From Knufia peltigerae (Eukaryota > Ascomycota > Eurotiomycetes > Chaetothyriales > Trichomeriaceae), in NCBI GenBank assembly GCA_030247855.1, contig JAPDRN010000253.1:1-19387 (forward strand): a stretch of 19,387 nt of DNA, in the 5' to 3' direction. The notes beneath the pieces were generated by a model. The model was not told where the DNA came from, ran no database searches, and worked only from the letters and a program-made list of their open reading frames with translations. Both the position numbers and the translations under genes were made by a program. The first letter of the stretch is position 1, and the number at the start of each line of letters is the position of its first letter. Shown here in pieces: positions 6,729 through 13,160 of the stretch.

Positions 6729-7034
6729 ATGGCAAAGACCTCCATGGTCAACCGCGACATCAAGCGGAAGAAACTGGCTGAAAAGTTCGCTGTCAAGCGT
6801 GCTGCTCTGAAGAAGATCGTGTCCTCCCCGGACGCGAGCTACGAAGAGAAGATCGAGGCCTCCACCAAGTTGTCGAAGCTGCCGCGCGATTCGTCGCCGA
6901 GCCGCCACCGCAACCGTTGCGAACTGTCTGGCCGCCCGCGTGGCGTGTACAGCAAGTTCGGCCTGGGTCGCAACAAGCTGCGCGAAGCCACCATGCGTGG
7001 CGACGTTCCGGGCCTGCGCAAGGCCAGCTGGTAA
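6729..7034 (+). CDS. rpsN: 30S ribosomal protein S14 (zinc-independent form)
   Basis: A 101-residue S14 (MAKTSMVNRDIKRKKLAEKF). It has only one cysteine (RHRNRCELSGRPRGVYSKFG) and so belongs to the long, zinc-free class rather than the short CxxC class. It binds the 3' domain of 16S rRNA in the 30S head. GAGGAAA at 6716-6722 precedes the start. It is the last gene before the spacer with the intrinsic terminator, so it probably ends the first transcription unit. Confidence 0.98.
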   Translation: MAKTSMVNRDIKRKKLAEKFAVKRAALKKIVSSPDASYEEKIEASTKLSKLPRDSSPSRHRNRCELSGRPRGVYSKFGLGRNKLREATMRGDVPGLRKASW

Positions 7035-7052
7035 TACCAGCCGGTCCTGCCA

Positions 7053-7078
7053 GCGAGGGCGCCTTCGGGGGCCCTCGC
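7053..7078 (+). other. UUCG-capped GC hairpin after rpsN
   Basis: GCGAGGGC (7053-7060) pairs with GCCCTCGC (7071-7078). Inside, CC/GG closes a TTCG tetraloop, with a single G-G mismatch. CCGG at 7041-7044 and 7081-7084 could add an outer helix. There is no T-run, so on its own it is a barrier or stabiliser of the rpsN mRNA 3' end rather than an intrinsic terminator. Confidence 0.65.
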
Positions 7079-7122
7079 AGCCGGGGAGAGGGGACGTTCA
7101 GCTTTCCCTCTGCAAAAAACCG

Positions 7123-7150
7123 AAGAGCCCGACGCAAGTCGGGCTCTTTT
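7123..7150 (+). terminator. Intrinsic terminator between rpsN and rpsH
   Basis: AAGAGCCCGAC (7123-7133) pairs perfectly with GTCGGGCTCTT (7138-7148) across a GCAA tetraloop, and the transcript ends in TTTT (7147-7150). An A-run at 7114-7119 lies upstream. This is the strongest terminator-like structure inside the ribosomal protein cluster. Confidence 0.85.
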
Positions 7151-7154
7151 GGCG

Positions 7155-7160
7155 TATACT
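7155..7160 (+). promoter_or_regulatory. -10-like element TATACT upstream of rpsH
   Basis: TATACT lies five bases after the terminator U-tract, with a GC-rich discriminator CCCGCG behind it. No convincing -35 is found at 16-18 bp, where the terminator stem sits. Transcription from about 7167 would give a 99-nt rpsH leader. That leader has a small hairpin CCTGG/CCAGG (7198-7202 with 7210-7214). The logic of a terminator just upstream supports it; the sequence alone is only suggestive. Confidence 0.4.
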
Positions 7161-7265
7161 CCCGCGTCTTGCTCTGCGCAACGCGTAGGGGAGGGGGCCT
7201 GGCCCGTTTCCAGGAGACAACAGATTTTCGCGAAAGCGGATATCGGTGCACTCAAAGGTACTCAT

Positions 7266-7664
7266 ATGAGCATGACTGATCCCATCGCCGACCTGCTGGT
7301 CCGCATCAAGAATGCGGCAGCGGTTGGCAAGCAGACGGTGAAAGCCCCGTCGTCCAAGATCAAGGTTGCGATCGCCCAGGTCCTGAAGGACGAGGGTTAC
7401 ATCGCCGACCTGCGCGTGACCGCGCTCGAGAACAACAAGTCCGAGCTGGAAATCGTGCTGAAGTATTTCGAAGGCAAGCCGGTCATCGCGACCCTGAAGC
7501 GCTTCTCGCGTTCGGGCCTGCGCCAGTACCGCGGCAAGAGCGAACTGCCGAAGGTCATGAACGGCCTGGGCATTTCCATCATTTCCACCTCCAAGGGCAT
7601 CATGACTGATGCGCAGGCGCGCCAGTTGGGCGTCGGCGGCGAAGTCCTGTGCTTCGTGGCCTAA
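7266..7664 (+). CDS. rpsH: 30S ribosomal protein S8
   Basis: A 132-residue S8 (MSMTDPIADLLVRIKNAAAV). It binds helix 21 of 16S rRNA. The RNA-binding signature STSKGIMTD is at about residues 108-116, followed by the family C terminus GVGGEVLCFVA. The start at 7266 follows AAAGG at 7254-7258; an upstream in-frame ATG at 7149 lies in the terminator and is rejected. In E. coli S8 is the translational repressor of spc. Here it appears to head a separate transcription unit. Confidence 0.97.
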   Translation: MSMTDPIADLLVRIKNAAAVGKQTVKAPSSKIKVAIAQVLKDEGYIADLRVTALENNKSELEIVLKYFEGKPVIATLKRFSRSGLRQYRGKSELPKVMNGLGISIISTSKGIMTDAQARQLGVGGEVLCFVA

Positions 7665-7681
7665 GGCGAAAGGAGTAGACC

Positions 7682-8206
7682 ATGTCCCGTGTAGCCAAGA
7701 AGCCGATCGACCTGGGTAAGGTTGAACTGAACGTCCAGAACGACAATGTCATCGCCAAGGGCCCGAAGGGCACCCTGTCGCTGGCCAAGCCGGCTGGTAT
7801 CAACATCAATGTCGAAAACGGCGTTGCCACCCTGAGCACCGACAACGTGGACCTGATCCCGCTGACCGGTACCGTCCGCGCCATCCTGTCCAACATGGTC
7901 AAGGGTGTTTCCGAAGGCTTCGAGCGCAAGCTGGAGCTGGTCGGCGTGGGTTACCGTGCTGCGATGCAGGGCAAGGACCTCAGCCTGTCGCTGGGCTACT
8001 CGCACCCGATCGTGTTCGTGGCGCCGGAAGGCATCACCATCACCACCCCGACCCAGACTGAAATCCTGGTGCAGGGCGCTGACAAGCAGGCCGTCGGTGA
8101 AGCTGCCGCCAAGATCCGTGCGTTCCGCAAGCCGGAGCCGTACAAGGGCAAGGGCGTGAAGTACTCCGACGAAGTCATCATCCGTAAGGAAGCCAAGAAG
8201 GCGTAA
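7682..8206 (+). CDS. rplF: 50S ribosomal protein L6
   Basis: A 174-residue L6 (MSRVAKKPIDLGKVELNVQN), made of two similar alpha-beta domains. It lies near the sarcin-ricin loop and the factor-binding site. The C-terminal signature PEPYKGKGVKYSDE (residues 151-164) is intact. The strong SD AAAGGAG lies in the 17-bp gap after rpsH. The gap to rplR is longer than usual at 85 bp. Confidence 0.98.
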   Translation: MSRVAKKPIDLGKVELNVQNDNVIAKGPKGTLSLAKPAGININVENGVATLSTDNVDLIPLTGTVRAILSNMVKGVSEGFERKLELVGVGYRAAMQGKDLSLSLGYSHPIVFVAPEGITITTPTQTEILVQGADKQAVGEAAAKIRAFRKPEPYKGKGVKYSDEVIIRKEAKKA

Positions 8207-8291
8207 GCGCGAGTCCCTCGCAAGAGCCCGCACATCCATTGCGGACTTTCCAGGGAAAAGCCCAACCTTCAGCTTTCAAGGAAAAAACATC
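8207..8291 (+). other. rplF-rplR spacer with two small hairpins
   Basis: This 85-bp non-coding gap contains GCGAG-TCC-CTCGC (8209-8221) and CCGCA/TGCGG (8228-8232 with 8240-8244, 7-nt loop). The rplR ribosome binding site AAGGAA follows at 8279-8284. Neither hairpin has a T-run. Confidence 0.5.
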
Positions 8292-8645
8292 ATGAACAAG
8301 AACATCGCCCGCCTGCGTCGCGCCAAGTCGACCCGTGCCCACATCCGTGTGCTCGGTGTTGCCCGCCTGTCGGTGCTGCGCACCGGCCAGCACCTGTACG
8401 CACAGGTCTTCACCGCTGACGGCTCGAAGGTGCTGGCTGCTGCCAACACCACCCAGGCCGACATCAAGGAAGGCCTGAAGAACGGCAAGAACGCAGATGC
8501 CGCCGCCAAGGTTGGCCGCATCGTCGCTGAGCGCGCCAAGGCCGCCGGCGTCGAGAAGGTTGCCTTCGATCGTTCGGGTTACCGTTACCACGGCCGCATC
8601 AAGGCCCTGGCTGACGCTGCCCGCGAAGCCGGCCTGCAGTTCTAA
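8292..8645 (+). CDS. rplR: 50S ribosomal protein L18
   Basis: A 117-residue L18 (MNKNIARLRRAKSTRAHIRV), the same length as in E. coli. L18 binds 5S rRNA and anchors it in the central protuberance with L5. The family blocks ARLSVLRTGQHLYAQVFTAD, VAFDRSGYRYHGRIKALADA and the C-terminal AAREAGLQF are present. It is followed by a 161-bp hairpin-rich spacer before rpsE. Confidence 0.97.
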   Translation: MNKNIARLRRAKSTRAHIRVLGVARLSVLRTGQHLYAQVFTADGSKVLAAANTTQADIKEGLKNGKNADAAAKVGRIVAERAKAAGVEKVAFDRSGYRYHGRIKALADAAREAGLQF

Positions 8646-8806
8646 GGGATCAGGGCAGGGGACTTCGGTCCCCATGCCCGCCTGCTCGCCAGCCTGAGTG
8701 AGGCTGGGCGGCGCCGCTCTTCTGCAGCGGCCCACCGCAACAACGCACCACTCCACAACCATAAGCGGCCTCGAGCCGTACATAACCCAACAACCAAGGA
8801 ATAAAC
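8646..8806 (+). other. Hairpin array in the rplR-rpsE spacer
   Basis: Three consecutive stem-loops fill the first half. The first is GGGCA plus GGGGAC, loop TTCG, GTCCCC plus TGCCC with bulged A8674 (8653-8679). The second is CCAGCCT/AGGCTGG with a GAGTG loop (8689-8707), extendable to 8687-8710. The third is GCCGCT/AGCGGC with a 7-nt loop (8713-8731). The second half is A/C-rich, with the SD AAGGA at 8796-8800. No T-run and no credible ORF were seen. Confidence 0.65.
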
Positions 8807-9349
8807 ATGGCAGAAGAACGTCAGCAGCGGGGTCGCGATCGCGACCGTAACCGCGAAGAGAAAGTCGACGACGGCATGATCGAAAAGCTGGTCGCGGTCA
8901 ACCGCGTCAGCAAGACCGTCAAGGGTGGCCGTCAGTTCACCTTCACCGCCCTGACTGTTGTCGGCGACGGCGAAGGCAAGGTCGGTTTCGGTTATGGCAA
9001 GGCACGCGAAGTGCCGGTCGCCATCCAGAAGTCGATGGAGCAGGCTCGCAAGAACCAGGTCACCGTCGATCTGAACAACGGCACCCTGTGGCACACCATC
9101 AAGGATGGTCACGGCGCAGCGCGCGTGTTCATGCAGCCGGCTTCCGAAGGTACCGGCGTCATTGCCGGTGGTGCCATGCGCGCCGTGCTGGAAGCAGTGG
9201 GCGTGAAGAACGTGCTGGCCAAGGCCACCGGTTCGCGCAACCCGATCAACCTGGTGCGTGCCACCGTGAAGGGCCTGACTGCAGCGCAGTCGCCGGCTCG
9301 TATCGCGGCCAAGCGCGGCAAGAAGGTGGAGGATCTCAACCATGGCTAA
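8807..9349 (+). CDS. rpsE: 30S ribosomal protein S5
   Basis: A 180-residue S5, longer than the 167 of E. coli because of a charged N terminus (EERQQRGRDRDRNREEK). S5 lies at the mRNA entry and takes part in decoding fidelity. The N-terminal double-stranded-RNA-binding-like domain covers about residues 25-88 (VNRVSKTVKGGRQFTFTALT). The C-terminal part has NGTLWHTIKDGHGAARVFMQ and ATGSRNPINLVRATVKGL. AAGGA is 6 nt before the ATG. Its end overlaps rpmD by 8 bp. Confidence 0.97.
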   Translation: MAEERQQRGRDRDRNREEKVDDGMIEKLVAVNRVSKTVKGGRQFTFTALTVVGDGEGKVGFGYGKAREVPVAIQKSMEQARKNQVTVDLNNGTLWHTIKDGHGAARVFMQPASEGTGVIAGGAMRAVLEAVGVKNVLAKATGSRNPINLVRATVKGLTAAQSPARIAAKRGKKVEDLNHG

Positions 9350-9533
9350 TGAAACCACCAAGACCGTCAAGGTCCGTCTGGTTCGCGGCCTGCGTGGTGC
9401 CCAGGCGCGTCATCGCCTGTCGGTGCGTGCGCTGGGTCTGGGCAAGCTGAACGATGTGCGTGAACTGAAGGACAGCCCGCAGGTTCGCGGCCTGATCAAC
9501 AAGGTCCACTACCTCGTCAAGGTTGAGGAATAA
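9342..9533 (+). CDS. rpmD: 50S ribosomal protein L30
   Basis: A 63-residue L30 (MANETTKTVKVRLVRGLRGA). The family pattern continues with HRLSVRALGLGKLNDVRELK and ends VRGLINKVHYLVKVEE. It is a small, non-essential 50S protein bound near 5S rRNA. The ATG at 9342 lies 8 bp before the end of rpsE, with GGAGG at 9327-9331 inside rpsE as the SD, so translation is probably coupled. Confidence 0.96.
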   Translation: MANETTKTVKVRLVRGLRGAQARHRLSVRALGLGKLNDVRELKDSPQVRGLINKVHYLVKVEE

Positions 9534-9537
9534 TCCA

Positions 9538-9981
9538 ATGACCATGCATCTGAATGAATTGAGCCCGGCACCGGGCGCTCGTAAAGAGCGTACCCGCGTC
9601 GGTCGCGGCATCGGCTCCGGCCTGGGCAAGACCTGCGGCCGCGGCCACAAGGGTTCGTTCGCCCGTAAGGGTGGCGGCAAGATCAAGGCTGGCTTCGAAG
9701 GCGGCCAGACCCCCATGCAGCGTCGTCTGCCGAAGATCGGCTTCCGTTCGCCGATCGCCAAGGACACCGCTGAAGTGCTGCTGTACCAGCTGGACAAGCT
9801 GCCGGCCGGCGAGATCGACTTCGCTGTCCTGCGTGCTGCCAAGCTGGTTCCGAGCACTGCCAAGAAGGCCAAGGTCGTCGTCAAGGGCGAAGTGACCAAG
9901 GCGTTCACCCTGAAGGGTGTTGCTGCCACGGCTGGTGCCAAGGCTGCGATCGAAGCTGCCGGCGGCAGCGTAACGGAGTAA
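9538..9981 (+). CDS. rplO: 50S ribosomal protein L15
   Basis: A 147-residue L15 (MTMHLNELSPAPGARKERTR). It is a late-assembly 50S protein with a long basic N-terminal arm (GRGIGSGLGKTCGRGHKGSF) and the conserved GGQTPMQRRLPKIGF at about residues 53-67. GAGGA at 9525-9529 is 8 nt from the ATG at 9538. The in-frame ATG at 9523 is inside rpmD, upstream of that SD, and is rejected. secY follows after 7 bp. Confidence 0.96.
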   Translation: MTMHLNELSPAPGARKERTRVGRGIGSGLGKTCGRGHKGSFARKGGGKIKAGFEGGQTPMQRRLPKIGFRSPIAKDTAEVLLYQLDKLPAGEIDFAVLRAAKLVPSTAKKAKVVVKGEVTKAFTLKGVAATAGAKAAIEAAGGSVTE

Positions 9982-9988
9982 GAGAATC

Positions 9989-11356
9989 ATGGCGCAAGCT
10001 GGCATCGGTAACCTCGCGGGCGGAATGGGCAAGTTCACTGAACTTCGCCAACGTTTGCTGTTCGTCGTCGGGGCTTTGATCGTCTATCGCATCGGCTGCT
10101 ACGTGCCGGTGCCGGGCGTCAATCCCGATGCCATGCTTGCCATGATGCAACAGCAGGGCGGCGGCATCGTGGACATGTTCAACATGTTCTCGGGCGGCGC
10201 CCTGCACCGTTTCAGCATTTTCGCGCTGAACGTGATGCCGTACATTTCGGCATCGATCGTGATGCAGCTGGCTGTGCACATCTTCCCCGCCCTGAAGGCG
10301 ATGCAGAAGGAAGGTGAGTCCGGCCGCCGCAAGATCACCCAGTATTCGCGCATCGGCGCCGTGCTGCTCGCAGTGGTGCAGGGCGGTTCGATCGCGCTGG
10401 CGCTGCAGGGCCAGGTGTCGCCGACCGGCGCACCGGTCGTGTACATGCCGGGCATGGGCTTCGTGCTCACTGCCGTGGTCGCACTGACCGCCGGCACCAT
10501 GTTCCTGATGTGGGTGGGTGAGCAGGTGACCGAGCGCGGCATCGGCAACGGCGTCTCGCTGATCATCTTCGCCGGTATCGTGGCAGGCCTGCCGGGTGCG
10601 GTCATCCACACCTTCGACGCCTACCGCGACGGCAACATCCAGTTCATCCAGCTGCTGCTGATCGCCATCGTCGTGCTCGCCTTCACCTTCTTCGTGGTGT
10701 TCGTCGAACGCGGCCAGCGCCGGATCACGGTGAATTACGCGCGCCGCCAGGGCGGTCGCAACGCGTACATGAACCAGACCTCGTTCCTGCCGCTGAAGCT
10801 GAACATGGCCGGCGTCATCCCGGCGATCTTCGCCTCGAGCCTGCTGGCCTTCCCGGCCACCTTGGCCATGTGGTCCGGCCAGGCGGCCAACCAGAGCACC
10901 TTTGGTCAGACCCTGCAGAAGGTCGCCAATGCCCTGGGACCGGGCGAGCCGCTGCACATGATCGTGTTCGCTGCGCTGATCACCGGTTTCGCGTTCTTCT
11001 ATACCGCGCTGGTGTTCAACTCGCAGGAAACCGCCGACAACCTGAAGAAGTCGGGTGCGCTGATTCCGGGCATCCGTCCGGGCAAGGCCACCGCCGACTA
11101 CATTGACGGCGTGTTGACCCGACTGACTGCTGCCGGTTCGGCTTACCTGGTGATCGTCTGCCTGCTGCCGGAACTGATGCGCACGCAGCTGAATGCCTCG
11201 TTCTACTTCGGCGGTACTTCGCTGTTGATCGTGGTGGTGGTGGTGATGGACTTCATCGCCCAGGTGCAGGCGCACCTGATGTCCCACCAGTACGAGAGCC
11301 TGCTGAAGAAGGCCAACCTGAAGGGCGGCAACCGCGGTGGTTTTGCTCGCGGCTGA
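9989..11356 (+). CDS. secY: SecY protein translocase channel subunit
   Basis: A 455-residue SecY with ten predicted membrane helices, of normal length. It forms the SecYEG channel in the inner membrane for Sec-dependent export and membrane insertion. Signatures are FNMFSGGALHRFSIFALNVM before helix 2, EGESGRRKITQYSR, WVGEQVTERGIGNGVSLIIF, the cytosolic VVFVERGQRRITVNYARRQG (SecA and ribosome contact), NQTSFLPLKLNMAGVIPAIF and, near the C terminus, FYFGGTSLLIVVVVVMDF. It closes the spc group; rpmJ does not follow. Confidence 0.98.
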   Translation: MAQAGIGNLAGGMGKFTELRQRLLFVVGALIVYRIGCYVPVPGVNPDAMLAMMQQQGGGIVDMFNMFSGGALHRFSIFALNVMPYISASIVMQLAVHIFPALKAMQKEGESGRRKITQYSRIGAVLLAVVQGGSIALALQGQVSPTGAPVVYMPGMGFVLTAVVALTAGTMFLMWVGEQVTERGIGNGVSLIIFAGIVAGLPGAVIHTFDAYRDGNIQFIQLLLIAIVVLAFTFFVVFVERGQRRITVNYARRQGGRNAYMNQTSFLPLKLNMAGVIPAIFASSLLAFPATLAMWSGQAANQSTFGQTLQKVANALGPGEPLHMIVFAALITGFAFFYTALVFNSQETADNLKKSGALIPGIRPGKATADYIDGVLTRLTAAGSAYLVIVCLLPELMRTQLNASFYFGGTSLLIVVVVVMDFIAQVQAHLMSHQYESLLKKANLKGGNRGGFARG

Positions 11357-11371
11357 TTAGCCTGCTATACT
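11343..11371 (+). promoter_or_regulatory. Promoter overlapping the end of secY
   Basis: TTGCTC (11343-11348), a 17-bp spacer and TATACT (11366-11371) with an upstream TGC (extended -10) predict a start near 11378. It would drive the structured spacer RNA and possibly the alpha operon. Confidence 0.55.
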
Positions 11372-11702
11372 TTCGTCTTCCTGACGTGATGGTCCTCCGC
11401 TTCGCGGACTCTGGCCACACAAACGAAGGGCGGCCCCCGCAGCGGTTCCGGGTGGGGGTGTGATGAGGTGGTCCCGCGCTGGAGTAGCGCGGGCGGCCCG
11501 GGAGGAAACTTCAGGTCCAACCCCATCCGGCGCCGGAGCCTGGGCACACTCCCCGGGCCGGGTTCATGAAACCTCTGGTTTCACGGGCTTCCAAGTAAAC
11601 CGGAACCTTGTTAGTATCACTGGTTCACTTTTTTGATCCATCCTGCCGGATCGGCGTGCCTTGAGCGCGCTGTCGGCCATCACTCAGCTGGAGAACCGCG
11701 TC
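11357..11702 (+). ncRNA. Structured secY-rpsM spacer: alpha-operon leader or candidate small RNA
   Basis: This 346-bp non-coding region sits behind a good promoter. Foldable elements are a bulged hairpin 11386-11420 with core TCCGC/GCGGA, closed by TTCGT/ACGAA (11372-11376 with 11424-11428). Then come a 7-bp stem 11434-11440/11452-11458 (one G-U), an 8-bp stem CCCGCGCT/AGCGCGGG (11473-11493), the palindrome TCCGGCGCCGGA (11527-11538), and TGAAACC/GGTTTCA (11567-11583). Six Ts follow at 11629-11634. GGGCGGCCC occurs twice (11428-11436, 11491-11499). No L36 gene or other credible ORF was found. The part after about 11378 could be one long leader, or a small RNA of about 250 nt ending at the T-run. 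Confidence 0.45.
11589..11617 (+). promoter_or_regulatory. Possible proximal promoter of the alpha operon
   Basis: TTCCAA (11589-11594), a 17-bp spacer and TAGTAT (11612-11617), preceded by TGT as an extended -10, predict a start near 11624 and a leader of about 79 nt. The -35 is poor. The region overlaps the weak GAACC/GGTTC stem ahead of the T-run, so promoter and terminator readings compete. Confidence 0.35.
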
Positions 11703-12059
11703 ATGGCGCGTATTGCAGGCGTCAACCTGCCAGCCCAGAAGCATGTCTGGGTCGGGTTGCAAAGCATTTACGGCATCGGCCGTACCCGTTCGAAGAAGGT
11801 CTGCGAAGTCGCAGGCGTCACTTCGACCACCAAGATCCGCGATCTGTCGGAGCCGGAAATCGAGCGCCTGCGCGCCGAAGTCGGCAAGTACATCGTGGAA
11901 GGCGATCTGCGCCGTGAAATCGGTATCGCGATCAAGCGCCTGATGGACCTGGGCTGCTACCGCGGCCTGCGTCACCGTCGCGGTCTGCCGCTGCGTGGCC
12001 AGCGCACCCGTACCAACGCCCGCACCCGCAAGGGCCCGCGCAAGGCGATCAGGAAGTAA
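11703..12059 (+). CDS. rpsM: 30S ribosomal protein S13
   Basis: A 118-residue S13 (MARIAGVNLPAQKHVWVGLQ), the same length as in E. coli. S13 is in the 30S head and forms bridges to L5 and contacts to P-site tRNA. It has the helix-hairpin segment YGIGRTRSKKVCEVAG (residues 23-38) and the basic tail RGQRTRTNARTRKGPRKAIR. TGGAGA at 11689-11694 is 8 nt before the ATG. An in-frame ATG at 11661 would add 14 residues not seen in the family. It is the first gene of the alpha operon. Confidence 0.97.
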   Translation: MARIAGVNLPAQKHVWVGLQSIYGIGRTRSKKVCEVAGVTSTTKIRDLSEPEIERLRAEVGKYIVEGDLRREIGIAIKRLMDLGCYRGLRHRRGLPLRGQRTRTNARTRKGPRKAIRK

Positions 12060-12070
12060 GGGACATATAA

Positions 12071-12460
12071 ATGGCTAAGCCTGCTGCTAAGACCAAGAAG
12101 AAGATCAAGCGCGTCGTCACCGACGGCGTTGCCCACGTCCACGCTTCGTTCAACAACACCATCGTTACCATCACCGACCGTCAGGGCAACGCTCTGTCGT
12201 GGGCGACCTCCGGTGGCGCTGGCTTCCGCGGTTCGCGCAAGTCGACCCCGTTCGCAGCCCAGGTGGCTGCCGAAAAGGCCGGTCGTGCTGCGCTGGACTA
12301 CGGCGTGAAGTCGCTGGAAGTCCGCATCAAGGGTCCGGGTCCGGGCCGTGAGTCGGCCGTGCGTTCGTTGAACAACGTCGGCTACAAGATCACCAACATC
12401 ATCGACGTGACGCCTATCCCGCACAACGGGTGCCGTCCGCCGAAGAAGCGTCGCGTCTAA
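12071..12460 (+). CDS. rpsK: 30S ribosomal protein S11
   Basis: A 129-residue S11. It lies on the platform beside S18 and S21 and lines the mRNA exit with S7. The conserved VAHVHASFNNTIVTITDRQG and SWATSGGAGFRGSRKSTPFA (residues 43-62) are present. So is the invariant C-terminal TPIPHNGCRPPKKRRV. AGGGA in the 11-bp gap after rpsM is the SD. Confidence 0.98.
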   Translation: MAKPAAKTKKKIKRVVTDGVAHVHASFNNTIVTITDRQGNALSWATSGGAGFRGSRKSTPFAAQVAAEKAGRAALDYGVKSLEVRIKGPGPGRESAVRSLNNVGYKITNIIDVTPIPHNGCRPPKKRRV

Positions 12461-12475
12461 AGGGAGCGATAAGAA

Positions 12476-13105
12476 ATGGCTCGTTATATCGGTCCTACCT
12501 GTAAGCTCGCCCGTCGCGAAGGCGCCGACCTGTCCCTGAAGAGCCCGGCGCGTGCGCTGGATTCCAAGTGCAAGTTGGAGCAGAAGCCCGGCCAGCATGG
12601 CGCCACTGCCCGTAAGGGCAAGCTGTCCGACTACGCTACCCAGCTGCGTGAAAAGCAGAAGGTCAAGCGTATCTACGGTCTGCTGGAGCGTCAGTTCCGC
12701 AACTACTACAAGAAGGCCTCGACCAAGAAGGGCAACACCGGCGAGAACCTCCTGCAGCTGCTGGAAACCCGCCTGGACAACGTTGTCTACCGCATGGGCT
12801 TCGCCGTGACCCGTCCGGCTGCCCGTCAGCTGGTGTCGCACCGCGGCGTCACCGTGAATGGCAAGTCGGTCAACCTGGCCTCGTACCAGGTCAAGGCTGG
12901 CGACGCCATCGCTCTGTCTGAAAAGGCTGCCAAGCAGCTGCGCGTCCAGGAAGCCCTGACCGTCGCCGCCCAGCATGACCTGAGCCCGTCGTGGGTTGAA
13001 GTGGATTCCGGCAAGTTCTCCGGCATCTTCAAGGCTGTTCCGGATCGTTCGGATCTGCCTGCAGACATCAACGAAGCGCTGATCGTCGAGCTGTATTCGA
13101 AGTAA
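12476..13105 (+). CDS. rpsD: 30S ribosomal protein S4
   Basis: A 209-residue S4 (MARYIGPTCKLARREGADLS). It nucleates 16S rRNA folding and forms part of the mRNA-entry helicase. The S4 RNA-binding fold covers about residues 98-165, with RLDNVVYRMGFAVTRPAARQ and SHRGVTVNGKSVNLASYQV. Only two cysteines occur near the N terminus, so this is not the four-cysteine zinc form. In E. coli S4 represses the alpha operon by binding the rpsM leader. A GC hairpin separates it from rpoA. Confidence 0.98.
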   Translation: MARYIGPTCKLARREGADLSLKSPARALDSKCKLEQKPGQHGATARKGKLSDYATQLREKQKVKRIYGLLERQFRNYYKKASTKKGNTGENLLQLLETRLDNVVYRMGFAVTRPAARQLVSHRGVTVNGKSVNLASYQVKAGDAIALSEKAAKQLRVQEALTVAAQHDLSPSWVEVDSGKFSGIFKAVPDRSDLPADINEALIVELYSK

Positions 13106-13119
13106 TTCACATTGGAGAG

Positions 13120-13139
13120 CCCCCGGCGACGGCCGGGGG
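13120..13139 (+). other. Perfect GC hairpin between rpsD and rpoA
   Basis: CCCCCGGC (13120-13127) pairs with GCCGGGGG (13132-13139) around GACG. Only TT follows, so full intrinsic termination is unlikely. Its position, 21 bp before the rpoA start, suggests pausing or attenuation that sets the rpoA level, or mRNA processing. Confidence 0.6.
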
Positions 13140-13160
13140 TTCACTAGGAGAACCCGCAAC

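Noticed and set aside
4941..6908. 655-codon open frame on the minus strand across rpmC to rpsN
   Set aside because: It is an antisense shadow created by GC-rich third positions of seven well-conserved ribosomal genes. The translation has no recognisable domain.
9905..11287. 460-codon minus-strand frame opposite secY, rich in His, Gln and Asp
   Set aside because: Its odd composition is what the complement of SecY codons yields. There is no domain or start signal.
11461..11510. T-box-like GAGGTGGTCCCGCG and RNase P-like GGGAGGAAAC strings in the secY-rpsM spacer
   Set aside because: The T-box core needs an ACCGCG context and stem I features that are not seen, and T-boxes are not expected in this group. 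The RNase P motif GAGGAAAGTCCGGGC is not matched and no partner P4 strand is present.
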